From NCBI GenBank assembly GCA_920105805.1, contig CAKKTI010000092.1, positions 1 through 61,105 of the forward strand: a DNA stretch of 61,105 nt, written 5' to 3'. The notes under the pieces were generated by a model, which had not been told where the DNA came from, did no database searches, and saw only the letters and a list, made by a program, of their open reading frames with translations. Numbering within the stretch: position 1 is the first letter of the stretch; every line of letters starts with the position of its first letter. This document shows positions 45,600 to 57,545 of the stretch, piece by piece. Source of the stretch: Condylostoma magnum. Its lineage: Eukaryota > Ciliophora > Heterotrichea > Heterotrichida > Condylostomatidae. A program made the position numbers and the translations under genes.

Positions 45600-46274
45600 A
45601 TGTCATTTGAGCAGCGTGTTGAGGAATATAAGGCTAATAACTAGGGCTACATTAATACTCTGAAAACAATGCAAGAAGATCTAGCACGGATTAGGTAAAA
45701 TCAAGAAGCAAATTATCAGGTAAAATTTATATAGAATTAATAAGTTAGAGTTTAAGAGCATTCAAATCGTTTTAAAGAAATTTAAGGTGGTAGAGCTATA
45801 TTTATATAGTAATGGAATCAAACCTATTAATAATAGATCAAAAGAAATAGGGAAATTGCCAATGAAGAAATTTCTAAGTAAAATTAAGACATTAAATAGA
45901 AATAAGATTAAATTACCCAGCTTTATTAATAAGATCAGCAAAAATTCATTGATGACTTTCAATCTCTTAACGACGAATGGTTATCATTATTAGAAGCCAA
46001 AAGAGTTGAATTTAGGTAAATAAAGGAAAAGTATGATCAGATTAAAAATGCAGCTTTTAATCAATTAGAAGCTAATTATAGTCAAGTAAAGCAGAATATA
46101 TAGTAAAAAATCAACGAAATAAGAGAACTAAGGAATCAATAAAATGGATTGTAAACAACCGAGATTTAAAGGATTGATTAAAACAAGATTCAAGTTATAT
46201 AAAACAGCGATGCTATAAAGGAAAACATTATTGATTCTTCTAGGTATGTGATAAAACAAATAAACGGAGATTAG
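45600..46274 (+). CDS. Coiled-coil hypothetical protein
   Basis: About 224 residues (219 if spliced) starting MSFEQRVEEYKANNQGYINT. Gln/Glu/Lys-rich heptads run nearly the whole length ('VQEHSNRFKEIQ', 'EISKQNQDIKQKQDQITQL', 'NQLEANYSQVKQNIQQKINE'). A 15-nt stretch at 45720-45734 (GTAAAATTTATATAG) could be a tiny in-frame intron. The frame uses very many TAA/TAG Gln codons. Structural role likely; no family assigned. Stop TAG 46272-46274. Confidence 0.55.
45720..45734 (+). other. Candidate 15-nt in-frame intron
   Basis: GTAAAATTTATATAG directly after CAG, the same shape as the 15-nt introns of Stentor and Blepharisma. Because 15 is a multiple of three, the frame is open with or without it, so sequence alone cannot decide. 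Confidence 0.35.
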
Positions 46275-46496
46275 TTAATTTAGGTTTTTTGTTTTAATAT
46301 TAGCTTTAAATTGTTTATTGTACTTTGAATCATCTTTTAAAATAAGTGTTTATAGTTAAATTAACACTCAGAATACTAATAAAGCTAACAGTTTGATTAG
46401 AATTCCTTTTAACTTTTATTCTATAAACTAATTTATCCACATTAAAACAACTTATAAACAAATTGCAAAAGCTTTTACAAGTTTATTCTTAATAAA

Positions 46497-48602
46497 ATGT
46501 AATCTAAACGAAACTTGAACTCTAAAAATGGATTTCAATGATTATCAGTTTATAATAAAAAGAGAAATCAAAACAGTAAAAAGGCAAGGCCACTAAGTAC
46601 TCAAATAAGTTATAACTAAAACTAACAATTTAGGAATAATTTAAGGCCAATTTCTGCAAGTAATATTGGGAAAATTCAAAGTATTAAAAATAGTCCTTAT
46701 CAATAATCTATAGATAGACTTAAACCAAGGTATATATCTTACGACAGAGAAAAGATTAGTGAAGATTTACAAGGAATTAGGAAAAAGTTCAAAGGTGTAT
46801 AGTATGAGAATTTCAAATTAAAGGAAAAATTAGAAATGCTTTAAGACTAAGTAAACTAAAGAAATTTAAAAGTTTAAGAGGGATACTAATAAAGGGTAGA
46901 TATAAATCCCTATTTAATCAACAAAATGAAAAATACCATTAAAGAATTAAAACAGTAATAGAAAGTTTTATAAGATAAAATAAGTTTGTATTAACTTAAC
47001 CTTCGTAATAATAGAGTCAAGGAATTAGAGTAAAAGCGCTAAATTTAAATGAATGAATGCTAAAAGCTAAGAAATAAACTTGAGGAGTAGATATCTATAC
47101 AATAAGAAGAATAAATGTAATTTGATACCAATGAAATTGAAGACTTTTAAGCTTATTAAGACGAGATAATTCAAAATATGAGAAGAGAAAACTAAGAACT
47201 AAGAGAAACTATTTAATAAGTTAAATCATCAAAGCAGAAAAAGATAAAGAAAGATAAAAAATAAGACTTTAAAGTGTAGATAACTTAGTTAAAAAACTAA
47301 TTAAAATAGGAGAATCAGGAGTAATTGGCTAAAGAGAAAAGATTACTAGATGAAATTGATTTACTTAAAAGTTAGTGTTAAGATGACAGTTTAAAAGAAT
47401 CTAAGGAGTAATTGAAATTAATAAAGGAGTTAAATGTCTATTTTGATAGTTAAAGCTTAAATACTAAGTAATTCCAGGAATTAATTGATTAGTCAGAAAT
47501 TGAACTGATATAATTTTACATTAAACTTTCTAAATTAGGGATAAAAATAAGCAAGAAGTAATTTCTCAATGATATTTATGTAATATACGGAATTAGAGAG
47601 GGAAATATAAATTTAAAGGAACTATGGAATTATTATAATAGATAAATAAACCTTGATAATAGTGATTTATAACTTTAGTGTTATAATATTAGTTATAATT
47701 AAGTCAAACATATAATAAACAAAATCAAAATAAAGTTTTGAGCCGATAAAAATCAATTAAGTGAAGTTATAAAGGCAATTGATTTATAAGATTAAGTTGA
47801 TTTAGAGGACGTTAAGACTATGCTTTAAAATGAGCCTTTTGGACTAGAAGATGAGGATAGTACTATTATGGCTTAGTATTGTTGTAAGTAAGAAACAAAT
47901 GCAAAACAATTAGTTGTTGAAAACTTATCTAATATTTTATCAGACTAATTTTGTATTACTGAGTAGTAGGAATAATAACACAATTAAATTCTAAATGAAG
48001 TGATATCCAATAATAAAACAGAACTAATCTAACTATGCTCGTTATATGATACAGATAAAACAGAATAAATTACATATAAATAATTTAAAGCTGTTATTTA
48101 GTAACTGAAGATCCATCTAAAAAAAGATGTTTTAAATTATTTAAAATTGTAATCTTTCTCTAATACTAGAATTTTTGACAGTATACCCTACAATTACATC
48201 ATTAAAGTATTTTCAAGTGATTTTTATAAATATAACGAAGATGATTCAGCGATTATTTAAAATTTAATATAGATGATTTCTGATAAGATTTATAAAAAGA
48301 AATACTTAATTTAGGATATCTTTTAGATTGATAACAATGGATTTGTATATCCTCAATAATTTAATAAGGGTCTATAAAAGTTAGGCATTGATATATCAAA
48401 TGATGATATAAATTTACTTATTGATGCTTTATAGTTTGAAGAGGAGAAGGATGTAAGATGTATTTTAGCTGAAGAGTTGTTTTACATTTTTGAATAAAAC
48501 GAAGAAAGTGATTATGAGTCTTCAAATATAACACATATGAGTGATGATTCTGTTCCTGGGGGAGTTATTCCAGTTGAGATGTATTATGAAGAGAAAAGTT
48601 AA
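46497..48602 (+). CDS. Coiled-coil protein with C-terminal EF-hand-like motifs
   Basis: 701 residues. A basic N-terminus (MQSKRNLNSKNGFQWLSV) leads to a long coiled coil (about 90-360: 'VQYENFKLKEKLEMLQDQVN', 'VKELEQKRQIQMNECQKLRN', 'LAKEKRLLDEIDLLKS'). The C-terminal half is globular with EF-like units: 'LYDTDKTEQITYKQFKAVIQ' and 'IFQIDNNGFVYPQQFNKGLQ', followed by 'LGIDISNDDINLLIDALQFE'. This layout is common in ciliate axonemal and basal-body proteins, so a Ca-responsive cytoskeletal role is inferred. ATG 46497 is followed at once by TAA (Gln-2), which a standard-code caller would miss. Stop TAA 48600. Confidence 0.7.
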
Positions 48603-48720
48603 CTAATAATGTTTCATTTTAAGTAATACTAATATAAATATGCATTTAGTGGTACTAAAATATAACTAATAGAACTTCCTGTAAAATTATTACAAAGCAA
48701 AATAATAAAATAAACATAAA

Positions 48721-49449
48721 ATGTTCTTTAACATTGTATTTTTCAACTCAAATCCTTTACAATAAACCTACAGAGATGAGTTATTATAAGGCTAAATAAT
48801 TACTCATTAGATAAACCTATTAGATTTTGAGTACCTTGACTTTATCAATGATTTAGACTATAAACTTGATAATAATAACTATGATGGAATTATTTTATCA
48901 TCTGTTCAAGCTGTAAAAAGCTTACAGTAATATCACAATATATCTAAACTACAATAAATCAGGATATTTGCAGTAGGATAATCTACAGGTAGCAATATTT
49001 AACAATTATTACACTTAGATCCTTTTCTAATAGGAAGCTAAGGAGTAGCATAATTATCCTCGTAAATTATAGAATTTAACCCGTAAAAATTATTATATAT
49101 AAGAGGTGATTTAGCTAATAATTTACCCTATGAATTATTCTAATAAAATAATGTAATAGTCGATGAAATCATTAGTTATAAAACAATATCAGTATCAAAA
49201 GAGAAATTCCTAGATTAATGGTAAAACCTTAACTCAAGTATAGATGGATTAGTATTCTTCAGTCCTTCTAATATAGAAACCTTCACTTCTTTTGAAATTC
49301 CTATAAGTCCAATTACTCGTGTTTTTGCCATAGGTTAAACCACTTAATAAAAACTCTAACAAAAGTAAATTACCTGTCATGGAGTAGCTAATCCCTCCAA
49401 TTTAGAAGGTATAAAGTAATTACTTTTGCAAGAGTTGAATAATAGTTAG
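48721..49449 (+). CDS. HEM4: Uroporphyrinogen-III synthase (HEM4)
   Basis: 242 residues, the normal size. Two-lobed HEM4 fold features: 'NYDGIILSSVQAVKSL', 'IRIFAVGQSTGSNIQ', 'KLLYIRGDLANNLPYEL', 'VIVDEIISYKTI', 'IDGLVFFSPSNIETF', 'RVFAIGQTTQQKL', 'CHGVANPSNLEGIKQLL'. The Gly-Gln-x-Thr and Ser-Pro-Ser-x-hydrophobic motifs are typical of the family. It closes hydroxymethylbilane to uroporphyrinogen III in heme synthesis. Sequence identity in this family is low, so the call rests on the order of these motifs. Stop TAG 49447-49449. Confidence 0.85.
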
Positions 49450-49629
49450 TAAAATTGTATTATTTATAATGTTAAACATCAACAAAATAATTATTATAGT
49501 TATTCAGAGTATTTATAAAACCTTAGTCTTTGAATAATAGTCTTAATTTAATCTCATGAAAATGATGCTGAATAAAGCTTTAATCCTTCTTATATAAAAC
49601 ATCTAAAGTAAACTGTAATTTTAGATAAA

Positions 49630-51633
49630 ATGGCGGTATTTTTAAATGTTGCGGAAAAACCTAGCGTAGCTAAAGAAATTGTAAAACATTTATCAAGAGG
49701 TGGAGGCTAAAGATTATAAAACGTAAGTTAATTCAACCCTGTAACCAAATTTAGCTATGAACTTAACGGATAGCAAGTAACAATGATAGTAACTTCTGTA
49801 TCTGGGCATATTCTATGCTAGGATTTTGGACAGTAATACAAAAAGTGATATGGATGTGATTTTGAAGATTTATTTCATGCTTAAATTAATCAAGAAGTAC
49901 CCTAAAGATCAGAAGCCTAAAATGTTGTAAAAAATATCTAAAAATTTGCCCAATAGTCGAACGGACTGATTTTATGACTCGATTGCGACAGAGAAGGTGA
50001 AAACATTGCATACGAGGTAATAAATATAGTTAAATAAGTCAAATAAATCTAAGACAATTTGATATTTCGAGCTCATTTCTCGGCTTTGACTAGACAAGAC
50101 ATTTTCTAAGCTATATAAAACTTGCGCCGTCCTAATAAGTACTTATCGGACTCCGTAGATGTAAGGTAAGAATTAGATTTAAGATTTGGGGCAATTTTTA
50201 CTAGATTTCAAACAATTCAGTGATAAAAACAGTACAATATACAAAATGTAATATCATGAGGACCCTGCCAGTTCCCTACGCTGGGTTTTGTAGTTAATAG
50301 ATACCTTGAACATATAAATTTTACACCTGAAGCTTTTTGAACCCTTGATCTGCACCATAACAACACAAAATTTATATGAGACAGGGAAAAACTGTTTGAT
50401 TTCAATGTAACATTAGTTCTGTATGAGTAGTGTATTACAAGTAATTAATAAGCTGAGATAATTAGCCTGGAGGGAAAGTAAACTACAAAATACAAGCCGT
50501 ATCCTCTCTCAACAGTAGCATATCAAAAATTAGCATCATAGAAACTTAGAATATCATCAGATCAAGCAATGACTTTAGCTGAAAAGCTTTATAATTAAGG
50601 TTATATATCATATCCTAGAACAGAAACGGATTATTTTAAGCCTACAATAAATCTAACACAATTAGTAGAAAATTAAACTTAAAGTTCAGATTGGGGAGGA
50701 TATGCAAGCAAGTTGATATAATCTGATTATTAGAGACCTAGAAGTGGTAAAAATGATGATTAGTCACATCCTCCAATACATCCAGTAAAAGAAGCCAGTA
50801 GGAACGATTTAAGCACTGATGAATGGAGGGTTTATGAGCTTATTACTAGACACTTTCTAGCGTGTTGTTCTAAAGATGCTAAAGGGTATCAAACTACTAT
50901 CAGAGTATAGTTTGGTATTGAAACATTTCATACTGTTGGATTAATGATTACTGATCAGGGTTTTTTGGAGGTATATCCATATATGAAGTGAAATGATAAG
51001 AATATTCCTGTATATTAAGAAGGGTAAGTTTTTTAGCCTACTGGTTTCTATTTAAATGAAAGCAAAACGACAGCTCCTCCTCTATTATCAGAATCAGATT
51101 TGATACAAAAGATGAATAATGCAGGTATTGGAACTGATGCTACAATACACTAACATATTAAGACGATATAAGATAGAAAGTATGCATTTAAAAACAGATT
51201 AAACTAATTTATGCCAACTGGCCTGGGAATAGGGTTAGTATAAGGCTACAGTAGGCTAGGCGTCGGATTAGCAGACCCTGAACGCAGGGCACAGATGGAG
51301 CATAGAATGACCTTGATTGCTGAAGGACGATTAGATAAAAACGAAGCAATATCGCAATGTATAGAAGAAATGAAGTTAATCTTCAGAGAAGTAAGAAACA
51401 ATCATAATTTAATAGGAAATAGTATACAAGAGTGAATCAATATGCCATTAAATGAAGTAAATCAAAATACTAGTTGTAGTAATTGCGGAGGAGACCATAG
51501 TACTGGAGACTGCCCAGGTTAATAATAAAGAGGTAAAAGTGGGAAAAGATAGGCTAGAGGATGTGGAGTTTGTGGTGCAAGAAGACACGGTAAGAACAGC
51601 AATTGTGAGAATTATAGACCTAGAAATAATTAG
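49630..51633 (+). CDS. TOP3A: DNA topoisomerase III (TOP3A-type)
   Basis: 667 residues. Toprim domain: 'MAVFLNVAEKPSVAKEIVKH' at the start and 'LILWLDCDREGENIAYEV' (acidic D-x-D-x-E near residue 118). The active-site Tyr is in 'NQGYISYPRTETDYF' (about residue 328). 'NAGIGTDATIHQHIKTIQD' and 'FMPTGLGIGLVQGYSRLG' close the type IA core. The C-terminus has a CCHC knuckle 'CSNCGGDHSTGDCPG' and 'CGVCGARRHGKNSNCENY'. It relaxes and decatenates single-strand crossings, with RecQ helicase/RMI1 in eukaryotes. At least six Trp are TGA ('LILWLDCD', 'FWTLDL'). Stop TAG 51631, or TGA 51652 if the TAG is Gln. Confidence 0.96.
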
Positions 51634-51830
51634 TATAAAATGTTTTTATTATGAAAATTGAAGAAAAAGGGTTGAATTGGAAAATGATAGATTAGAATTG
51701 TTTAAAAAGTTCGGAGGATATAGCTACTAGAGGTAAACTGTACTTTATAATCGCCCATAATCTACTTAATTAGTGTAGGATATGGAAAAAATATAAGAAA
51801 AGCACCTGAGGAAAACTATGAAATCAACTC

Positions 51831-52184
51831 ATGTATAATAAAATACTATTCTATGGAGATATTTTGATCCTAATAATTATAGGAATAGCCAGTTTAATAT
51901 GGCTTTGGGGGAAGTAGGCATATAAGATAGGCTGTAAGGAAGCAATAAGCTTTGTTTTAGAAGACATTTAAAAGCAATGCAAAATTGAATTGAAGTAAAG
52001 TATAATAAAAGAGTATTAAAAGATTGTAGGGCACAGTGAAACATAGAAAAAATAATAATAAACGAGATTAAGCTATATATATGATTTGGAAAGAAGAATC
52101 AAATGTGAAAAATCCAGAAGAGTTCATTTATAATAGAGACTAAAGCAGCATAAGGGTTCTGTACATTTAAATAATAAATTTTGA
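51831..52184 (+). CDS. Small single-pass membrane protein, hypothetical
   Basis: 117 residues: MYNKILFYGDILILIIIGIA with the span 'ILILIIIGIASLIWLW', then a basic helical tail ('FVLEDIQKQCKIELKQSIIK', 'IKCEKSRRVHLQQRLKQHKG') ending at TGA 52182-52184. An in-frame upstream ATG at 51684 would add 49 residues including two TGA Trp. Not recognised; tail length suggests a membrane-tethered coiled coil. Confidence 0.45.
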
Positions 52185-52376
52185 ATACTTCATAATAATA
52201 CACGTTCAATTAGTATATGCTTATTGTAATAAAATTGCTTACATGTTATTACCGGGATATTATTTTTACCATAGCAAACTTAATAAGATTCTAAGCAATT
52301 ACATTTTATAAACATATCAACATTCTCGATTGATAATTACCTAACTCCTCATATTTTACCATATAAATTAAACTAT

Positions 52377-54682
52377 CTAAAAACTCGAATCTAATGATGA
52401 TAAAAAAGCAGCTACAAGTGAAAGTTCAAAATCAGAAGATTATTGTTTCCTTGCCTCTAGGCCCTTCCTTACCTGTGAAGCTTTAGTTGGATTATCAAGA
52501 CTTAGCAAAAGTTATATATTTAGATTTCTAGACATTATATGAATAGCCCTTGGATCAGATCTGTCTTCTAGAATTTCAATACTCCTCAAGTTATATACAT
52601 GTGTCATTTTTACCCTAGAAAAAGAGAATTAATCAGGCTCAGCAAGTAAAAAGTAGTCTTCATTTTCTACCATATAACACACGGAGTGAATTGATCCAAT
52701 TTTCAAATTGCATCTAGTACATGCATTAGCATCTACATCATAGGTCAGGCCAGTTTGCCACTCATTTTGAGGTTTCATATAACTTAACGGGTATTCATCA
52801 AAGTTGTAGTCCTGAGGTATGTCTTCCTGACAAAGAAGGTAACGGATTTTCCTTAGTAAGAAGAAAATATGTATATTGTATCTTAAATTCTGCATGTCAT
52901 CCATAACTGGCTTTTGTGTATACGAGATATTCATAGAAGACAGGTCCGCCATTGATAGCAAAAGATGGCTGGGTATGGGAACCTTTTCATTGAATTTTAG
53001 ACTAGCAATAACCTTCCACTCTTCTTCAAAAAGGTCCATTACTTTGGTATTAACGTTAGGATTAGATAGATATAACGTTATGTTTTAAATCGATTATTTC
53101 AAAGCCTGTGTAAGTAGGATTTCATGGTCTGGTTGGAGGCATCGTGGGGATTTTGGATCATAGGCTAAATAGAAAAGCAATTTTAAGGATAAGTAATGAG
53201 TAATTAATCTGAAGCCAGGCTCTACATTTATAATGTTGAGCAAATATTGAACAATTTAACTACTATATTATCCGCTTTGCTATTGATCTTCTTAACTATC
53301 AGTATTTGATGATCTAAACATATTAACAGGATGAATTCCAGCTGATAATAAAAGGTTTTTACTTATTGACGGATTTTGGATAATTGATTATAATAGAAGG
53401 AGCGTTAGAGTAATAAAATTATCATCTCTTGACTGTTTATAAATTACCCTTAGAAACTAGAAGAAAATTTATGAAGAGATGTTATCCACTGCGCTCTCAT
53501 CTTCGTCATTAGGATTTTCAATATATTAGTACATTTTGCCCAAGGCATCTAGGATATCATAATTATCAAGCCTATCTATATTGGATTCCATAGATTAGAT
53601 GTCAGGCCTGCATATATAGCTGAAATTTACAGGATTTTCCGGAGGTGAAGTGTTTATAAGTTTAATAAGATCTACTTAAACTTTTTTCATTACAATAACA
53701 CTTACAATAGAATTACAAAGCACTTAATGCTTTACTACTGATAGGAAATTAGCCAGGGTAAATATAGAAATAGGTAAAGGAACATGGTACTTAGCATGTT
53801 TTTCACAGCAAACACTTCCTAATACCATAGGAAACAACAAATATCTACATAAGTATTCAATTACAGTGTTACTCAACTATTCAGGGCAAGTTTCAAATAT
53901 ATCATTAATATAGTAAATATTATCTATAAAATCTACTACTAAATTATCAATTTCTCCTATAGAAGCCGGATTAACCTAATCGACGTATTTCTCGAGAATA
54001 AACAATTACTCTCGAATATAACAGACAAAATTAACAATAAAGCCCGTTCTTTACAAAGTTAACTTAATTTTACTGTGCTAATCTAACTAAAAATTACGTT
54101 TTATTAAATTCAAAGCTGCAGTTCTGCATGTTGTTCTAACTAAACTATCCGCATGGTTAAAGAACAAAACAGCTTTGTATAGCAGTGGACACCCTTCGTT
54201 ATTGAAAAAGAAGCCAATATTGTCTGAGTTTATATTCATTGTTAAGCCTTTTAGCATTGCCGAGAAATTTTCTAGAATTTCCTCATCTGAGAAATCGAAT
54301 TAATACGTTAAAAACGGTTCAAGGTTTTAGTATATGTGCTCTAAGCTGTGCTTATCATTTAAATTGTGGCATAATATGCTCATGCTTTGCAAAATTTAAA
54401 GCGTAACAGATCGATGAGATTACCTGTAAAGAAGATTTATTATCTCCTGCAAGGTGTTCATTTGTATAAAATAGCTGAGTGGGAATTACTAGAACAATTG
54501 CTGAGAATTCTGATCACTCCATACTAAGTATTCTGCAATTAGTCTTATAGTTTCTACTATTTTAGCCGAGTTGCGGGAAGTCACCTCTTTGATTGAATAT
54601 AAACTCTCATGCTGCTTTCTAATTAAACTTACTTGTAATCTTCAATAGTAATTTTTGGTTAATCTTACAGCTGATTAGACAT
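52377..54682 (-). CDS. CLEC16A: CLEC16A/EMA-type endosomal autophagy protein (two exons)
   Basis: 763 residues. An FPL-type N-terminal domain matches CLEC16A step for step: 'IVETIRLIAEYLVWSDQNSQ', 'IINLLYRQSHRSVTLQILQS', 'QFDFSDEEILENFSAMLKGL', 'GFFFNNEGCPLLYKAVLFFN', 'HADSLVRTTCRTAALNLIK'. The middle ('LSNTVIEYLCRYLLFPMVLG', 'IFTLANFLSVVKHQVLCNSI') and C-terminal thirds continue the HEAT-like fold and end 'MTHVYNLRSIEILEDRSD...LSSLDSSF' TAG. In animals CLEC16A/Ema works on late endosomes in autophagy and mitophagy (with an E3 ligase). A 14-nt candidate intron after codon 16 links the ATG exon to the conserved frame. Confidence 0.88.
54619..54632 (-). other. Candidate 14-nt intron in the CLEC16A-like gene
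   Basis: Minus-strand GTAAGTTTAATTAG. The ATG-bearing frame (MSNQLQDQPKITIEDYK) and the conserved frame (KQHESLYSIKEVTSR) differ by two, and this segment joins them exactly. The donor is strong, but 14 nt would be among the shortest introns known. Confidence 0.55.
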
Positions 54683-54725
54683 AATAAATTTATATAAGGT
54701 TTTGTTAGCTAATATTACTACTTAA

Positions 54726-55094
54726 TCACCAATCATCGTCACCTCCAAACAAGTCCATGGCCCCTTCTTCCATTTCTTCCTCTTCTGCTTCGTCGTCTTA
54801 TTCTTATTTTTCTTCAGCAAATTCCCCTCCATCAGTTCCTCCAGTTACAGCAGCAGCTTGTGCACCTCCTCCTCCAACATTCAATAATAAATCTCCAATA
54901 TCCTATCTACCGATATTATTAGCAAATACAGTCGGCCAATACTTTTCCACTGATGAATTGTTTGATGAATCTAAAAGCTTTTGAATTTTATCAGCCTCAA
55001 CATTCTATCCATCGTCATGTAATATAAGGCATGCCAAAGTACAGGAAAGCTCGTCTGATTACTCTTTAGATAGATTGCTGAGATTTATGGCCAT
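54726..55094 (-). CDS. RPLP1: 60S acidic ribosomal protein P1
   Basis: 122 residues. N-terminal dimerisation domain with 'LSCTLACLILHDDGQNVEAD', 'IQKLLDSSNNSSVEKYWPTV' and 'FANNIGRQDIGDLLLNVGGG', then an Ala/Gly hinge (GGGGAQAAAVTGGTDG) and an acidic tail ending 'EEEMEEGAMDLFGGDDDW'. It forms the P-stalk with P0/P2 and recruits GTPase factors. The tail differs from the usual SDDDMGFGLFD. A TGA directly after TGG is taken as the stop; if both were Trp the protein would run 2-3 codons or more further. Start ATG 55094; 43 nt separate its stop from the CLEC16A-like ATG. Confidence 0.9.
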
Positions 55095-55145
55095 TTTAGT
55101 AAGATTTTATAAAGCTTTATGTTTGTACAAGTTATTGATTAGTTA

Positions 55146-56195
55146 TCAACTAGAAGCTAATCTTCTTCTATTCTTGTTGATAAATTTCTTGATTTTGCTT
55201 GGATTCTGGAATTAAATACAGTTGCTGACTCTAGTTTTGAAGTGCTGATAGTATTTTAAATCAATTACTTAATCCTAGGCATTATTTTTTCTTGATTGTT
55301 TACAAGGTTAGCCTTGGCAATGTTAGCTAATTGTTCTTTTAGGCATTTGAATTGATGGTTTTTACTGAATATGCAATTTAGACCTTTGGTTACTAAAATA
55401 TTGCTCCTTTAACACTTAAATTCAATACTCGTAGTTAGGCCTTTCATCCTATTATAATGTATTGCATCACTGTCCAAACTGTACAATTACCTCAGGTAAA
55501 TTTCTAATTTCATCACTGTACCAATAATTATCCTTTAGATGTATCAGAGCATCAATACTTTCTACGCTCAGCCACGGCAATTTCTCTGTAATTAAATAAG
55601 CTAGAAGATAAGATAAGCTTATCATGTCATCTTTCCTGCTTGGGTTTTAATGTTTTAAAGATTCGATAGACGCCATAGCATAGTTACCTCTGAATTAACT
55701 TCCAGCATGAGGTTATTGAGAGATTTCCAGCTAATTCGCTAGACATGTCTGGGATAGTCCAAAGTCAATTAAGGTGAATTTGTTCTTATTTTATCTATTC
55801 ATAACAATATTCTATGGTTTTATATCCCCATGGATAAATCCCTACTCATGGATGAATCTTAATGCTTTAAGCATGAAAATACTTAGCTCAAAAACAAGGC
55901 TAACTGGGAAGATTTTGTCTTGTTGTAGTTTATCATAAAGAGATATACCTCTAAAGTCTGTCACCATAAAGTAAAACTTCGAATAAAAGCCATGCCAGAT
56001 AAGTTTTGGGGTGTACTTTGATTAAATTTCCTAAAGCACTTTGCATTCACTTATTAACTCCTTGATTTAATCTTATTAACTGCCTCTTTTAATGGCAATT
56101 ACTTCTCCTGATTAAAGGTTTCTTCCTTTAAAAACCACTCCTTAGGTGCCTCGGCCGATAATATCTTTAAGCTAATAATCATCTTCGATTATCAT
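55146..56195 (-). CDS. CK1-like protein kinase, paralogue A
   Basis: 349 residues starting MIIEDDYQLKDIIGRGTQGV. Motifs: 'IIGRGTQGVVFKGRN', 'VIAIKRGS', 'GFIHGDIKPQNIVM', 'TLIDFGLSQTC', 'FRGNYAMASIESL' and 'DMISLSYLLAYLITEKLPW' (CK1 has 'DLESLGYVLMYFNRGSLPW' here). The kinase core ends near residue 255 ('NTLQQDERPNYEYWIQVLK', W as TGA), then a conserved tail 'DQVIDLKYYQHFKTRV...FINKNRRRL' is shared with the next gene. All catalytic residues are intact. Ciliates have many CK1-like kinases; the substrate is unknown. The end at TGA 55146 is the best guess. Confidence 0.85.
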
Positions 56196-56517
56196 TTTAT
56201 TTAATAAAGGCCAATGAAATCTGATAATTGATTAGTTGAATTAATTGCCGAATTGCTATAATTTTAAATTATAAGATATATAATAAATTGTTATCTTACA
56301 AGGGTAATGAAAACTAATTATGAATTAGTTGATTTAGGAACCTAATTGCCATAATTTTTAATCGTAATAGATTTTGCATATAAGTTTTCATTATTAAACA
56401 ATTGATACTTATTTATTCGGCATCAATGCACTTGATTAATTTATAGATTATCCCTTTAGTACTAAGAATTATAAAAGTAGATACCTAAATTAAACTTCTA
56501 TACCGTGTTCTTGTTTA

Positions 56518-57504
56518 CTATACATTCTGTTACCTTAAAAATTATCGTATTTTTTGAGTTTCTTGAGCCTACATTCTACCTCTGGTTATCGTTTTAAGAT
56601 TTTAATAATCCTTTAAATCAATAATCCGATCCTATAAGTCATTTATCTAACTAAAAAGATTGATCTAGCTGTTTGTTTTAAAGTTTGACTATTTCACTTA
56701 CGAATCCTCTTTATCTCCTCTAAGTTTTTTAAGCTTCTCAATCCAAAATTCATAATTTGGTCTAATATTTTCATCTATGTCAAGTGAATACTACCCAAAT
56801 CCAATTAAAATTTTAGGTATATTTCCTTCTAATTCACCCTTTCAAAAGTTTCTTTTTAAAAGAACAGTCTGATCATTTTGATAATTTCCAAATCACGGGA
56901 GTTCATTAAGAAAGAAAAGTGCTAAAAGGTAAGATAAACTGATTAGGTCATTCTTTTTTGTAGTTTTATCACTTAATAATTAGTCAGGAGAGCATAGAGC
57001 TACATTCCCTCTAAAATCTTTCTCAAAATCAAAAGATTAATTCTAATTAGAACACTTTTATTAACAAGGCATTGAGAGTCCAAAATCAATTAGAAAAAAG
57101 CTTTAATCAGTCTGATCATCAAGAAGAATATTTCCTGGTTTTATATCACAGTGAGAATACCCCTTGTCATGCATAGAACGCAGTGCTTTAAGCATAAATA
57201 AAAATAGGTTTATTCATATTTTTACCGATTTGTCTGTAAACCTCTAATCAATGGGATAACCTTTGAAATCTGTTATCATAAAGTAGTCCTCTTAACAAAA
57301 GCCATGTCAAATCAAAAGTGGAATATATTTACTTTAGATCTAAGATAAAACGAAACTTTCGTGCTGTAATTCTTATATTTATATAGAACCTTATGCTTGT
57401 TTTATGGCTACTTTGCTATTTGTTATTAAATCTAATCCTGAAGAAACGATTCCTTAGGACCCTCGGCCTATTAATTAATGAATTTCGAATCTATCGTTTA
57501 TCAT
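56518..57504 (-). CDS. CK1-like protein kinase, paralogue B
   Basis: 328 residues starting MINDRFEIHQLIGRGSQGIV. Motifs: 'SKVAIKQAQG', 'GYSHCDIKPGNILLDD', 'FLIDFGLSMPC', 'FRGNVALCSPDQLLSD', 'NDLISLSYLLALFFLNELPW'. It aligns along its length with paralogue A, including the C-terminal tail 'DRIIDLKDYQNLKTITRGRM...IRQFLRQQNV', so the pair arose by tandem duplication. The tail shows that translation continues past the first in-frame TAA (56698). Catalytic Lys, HCD and DFG Asp are present. It is divergent from the ORF at 57546 by 41 nt. Confidence 0.82.
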
Positions 57505-57545
57505 TGTGTATAAATATATTTTTATTATGTTTTATTTCTCTCAAA

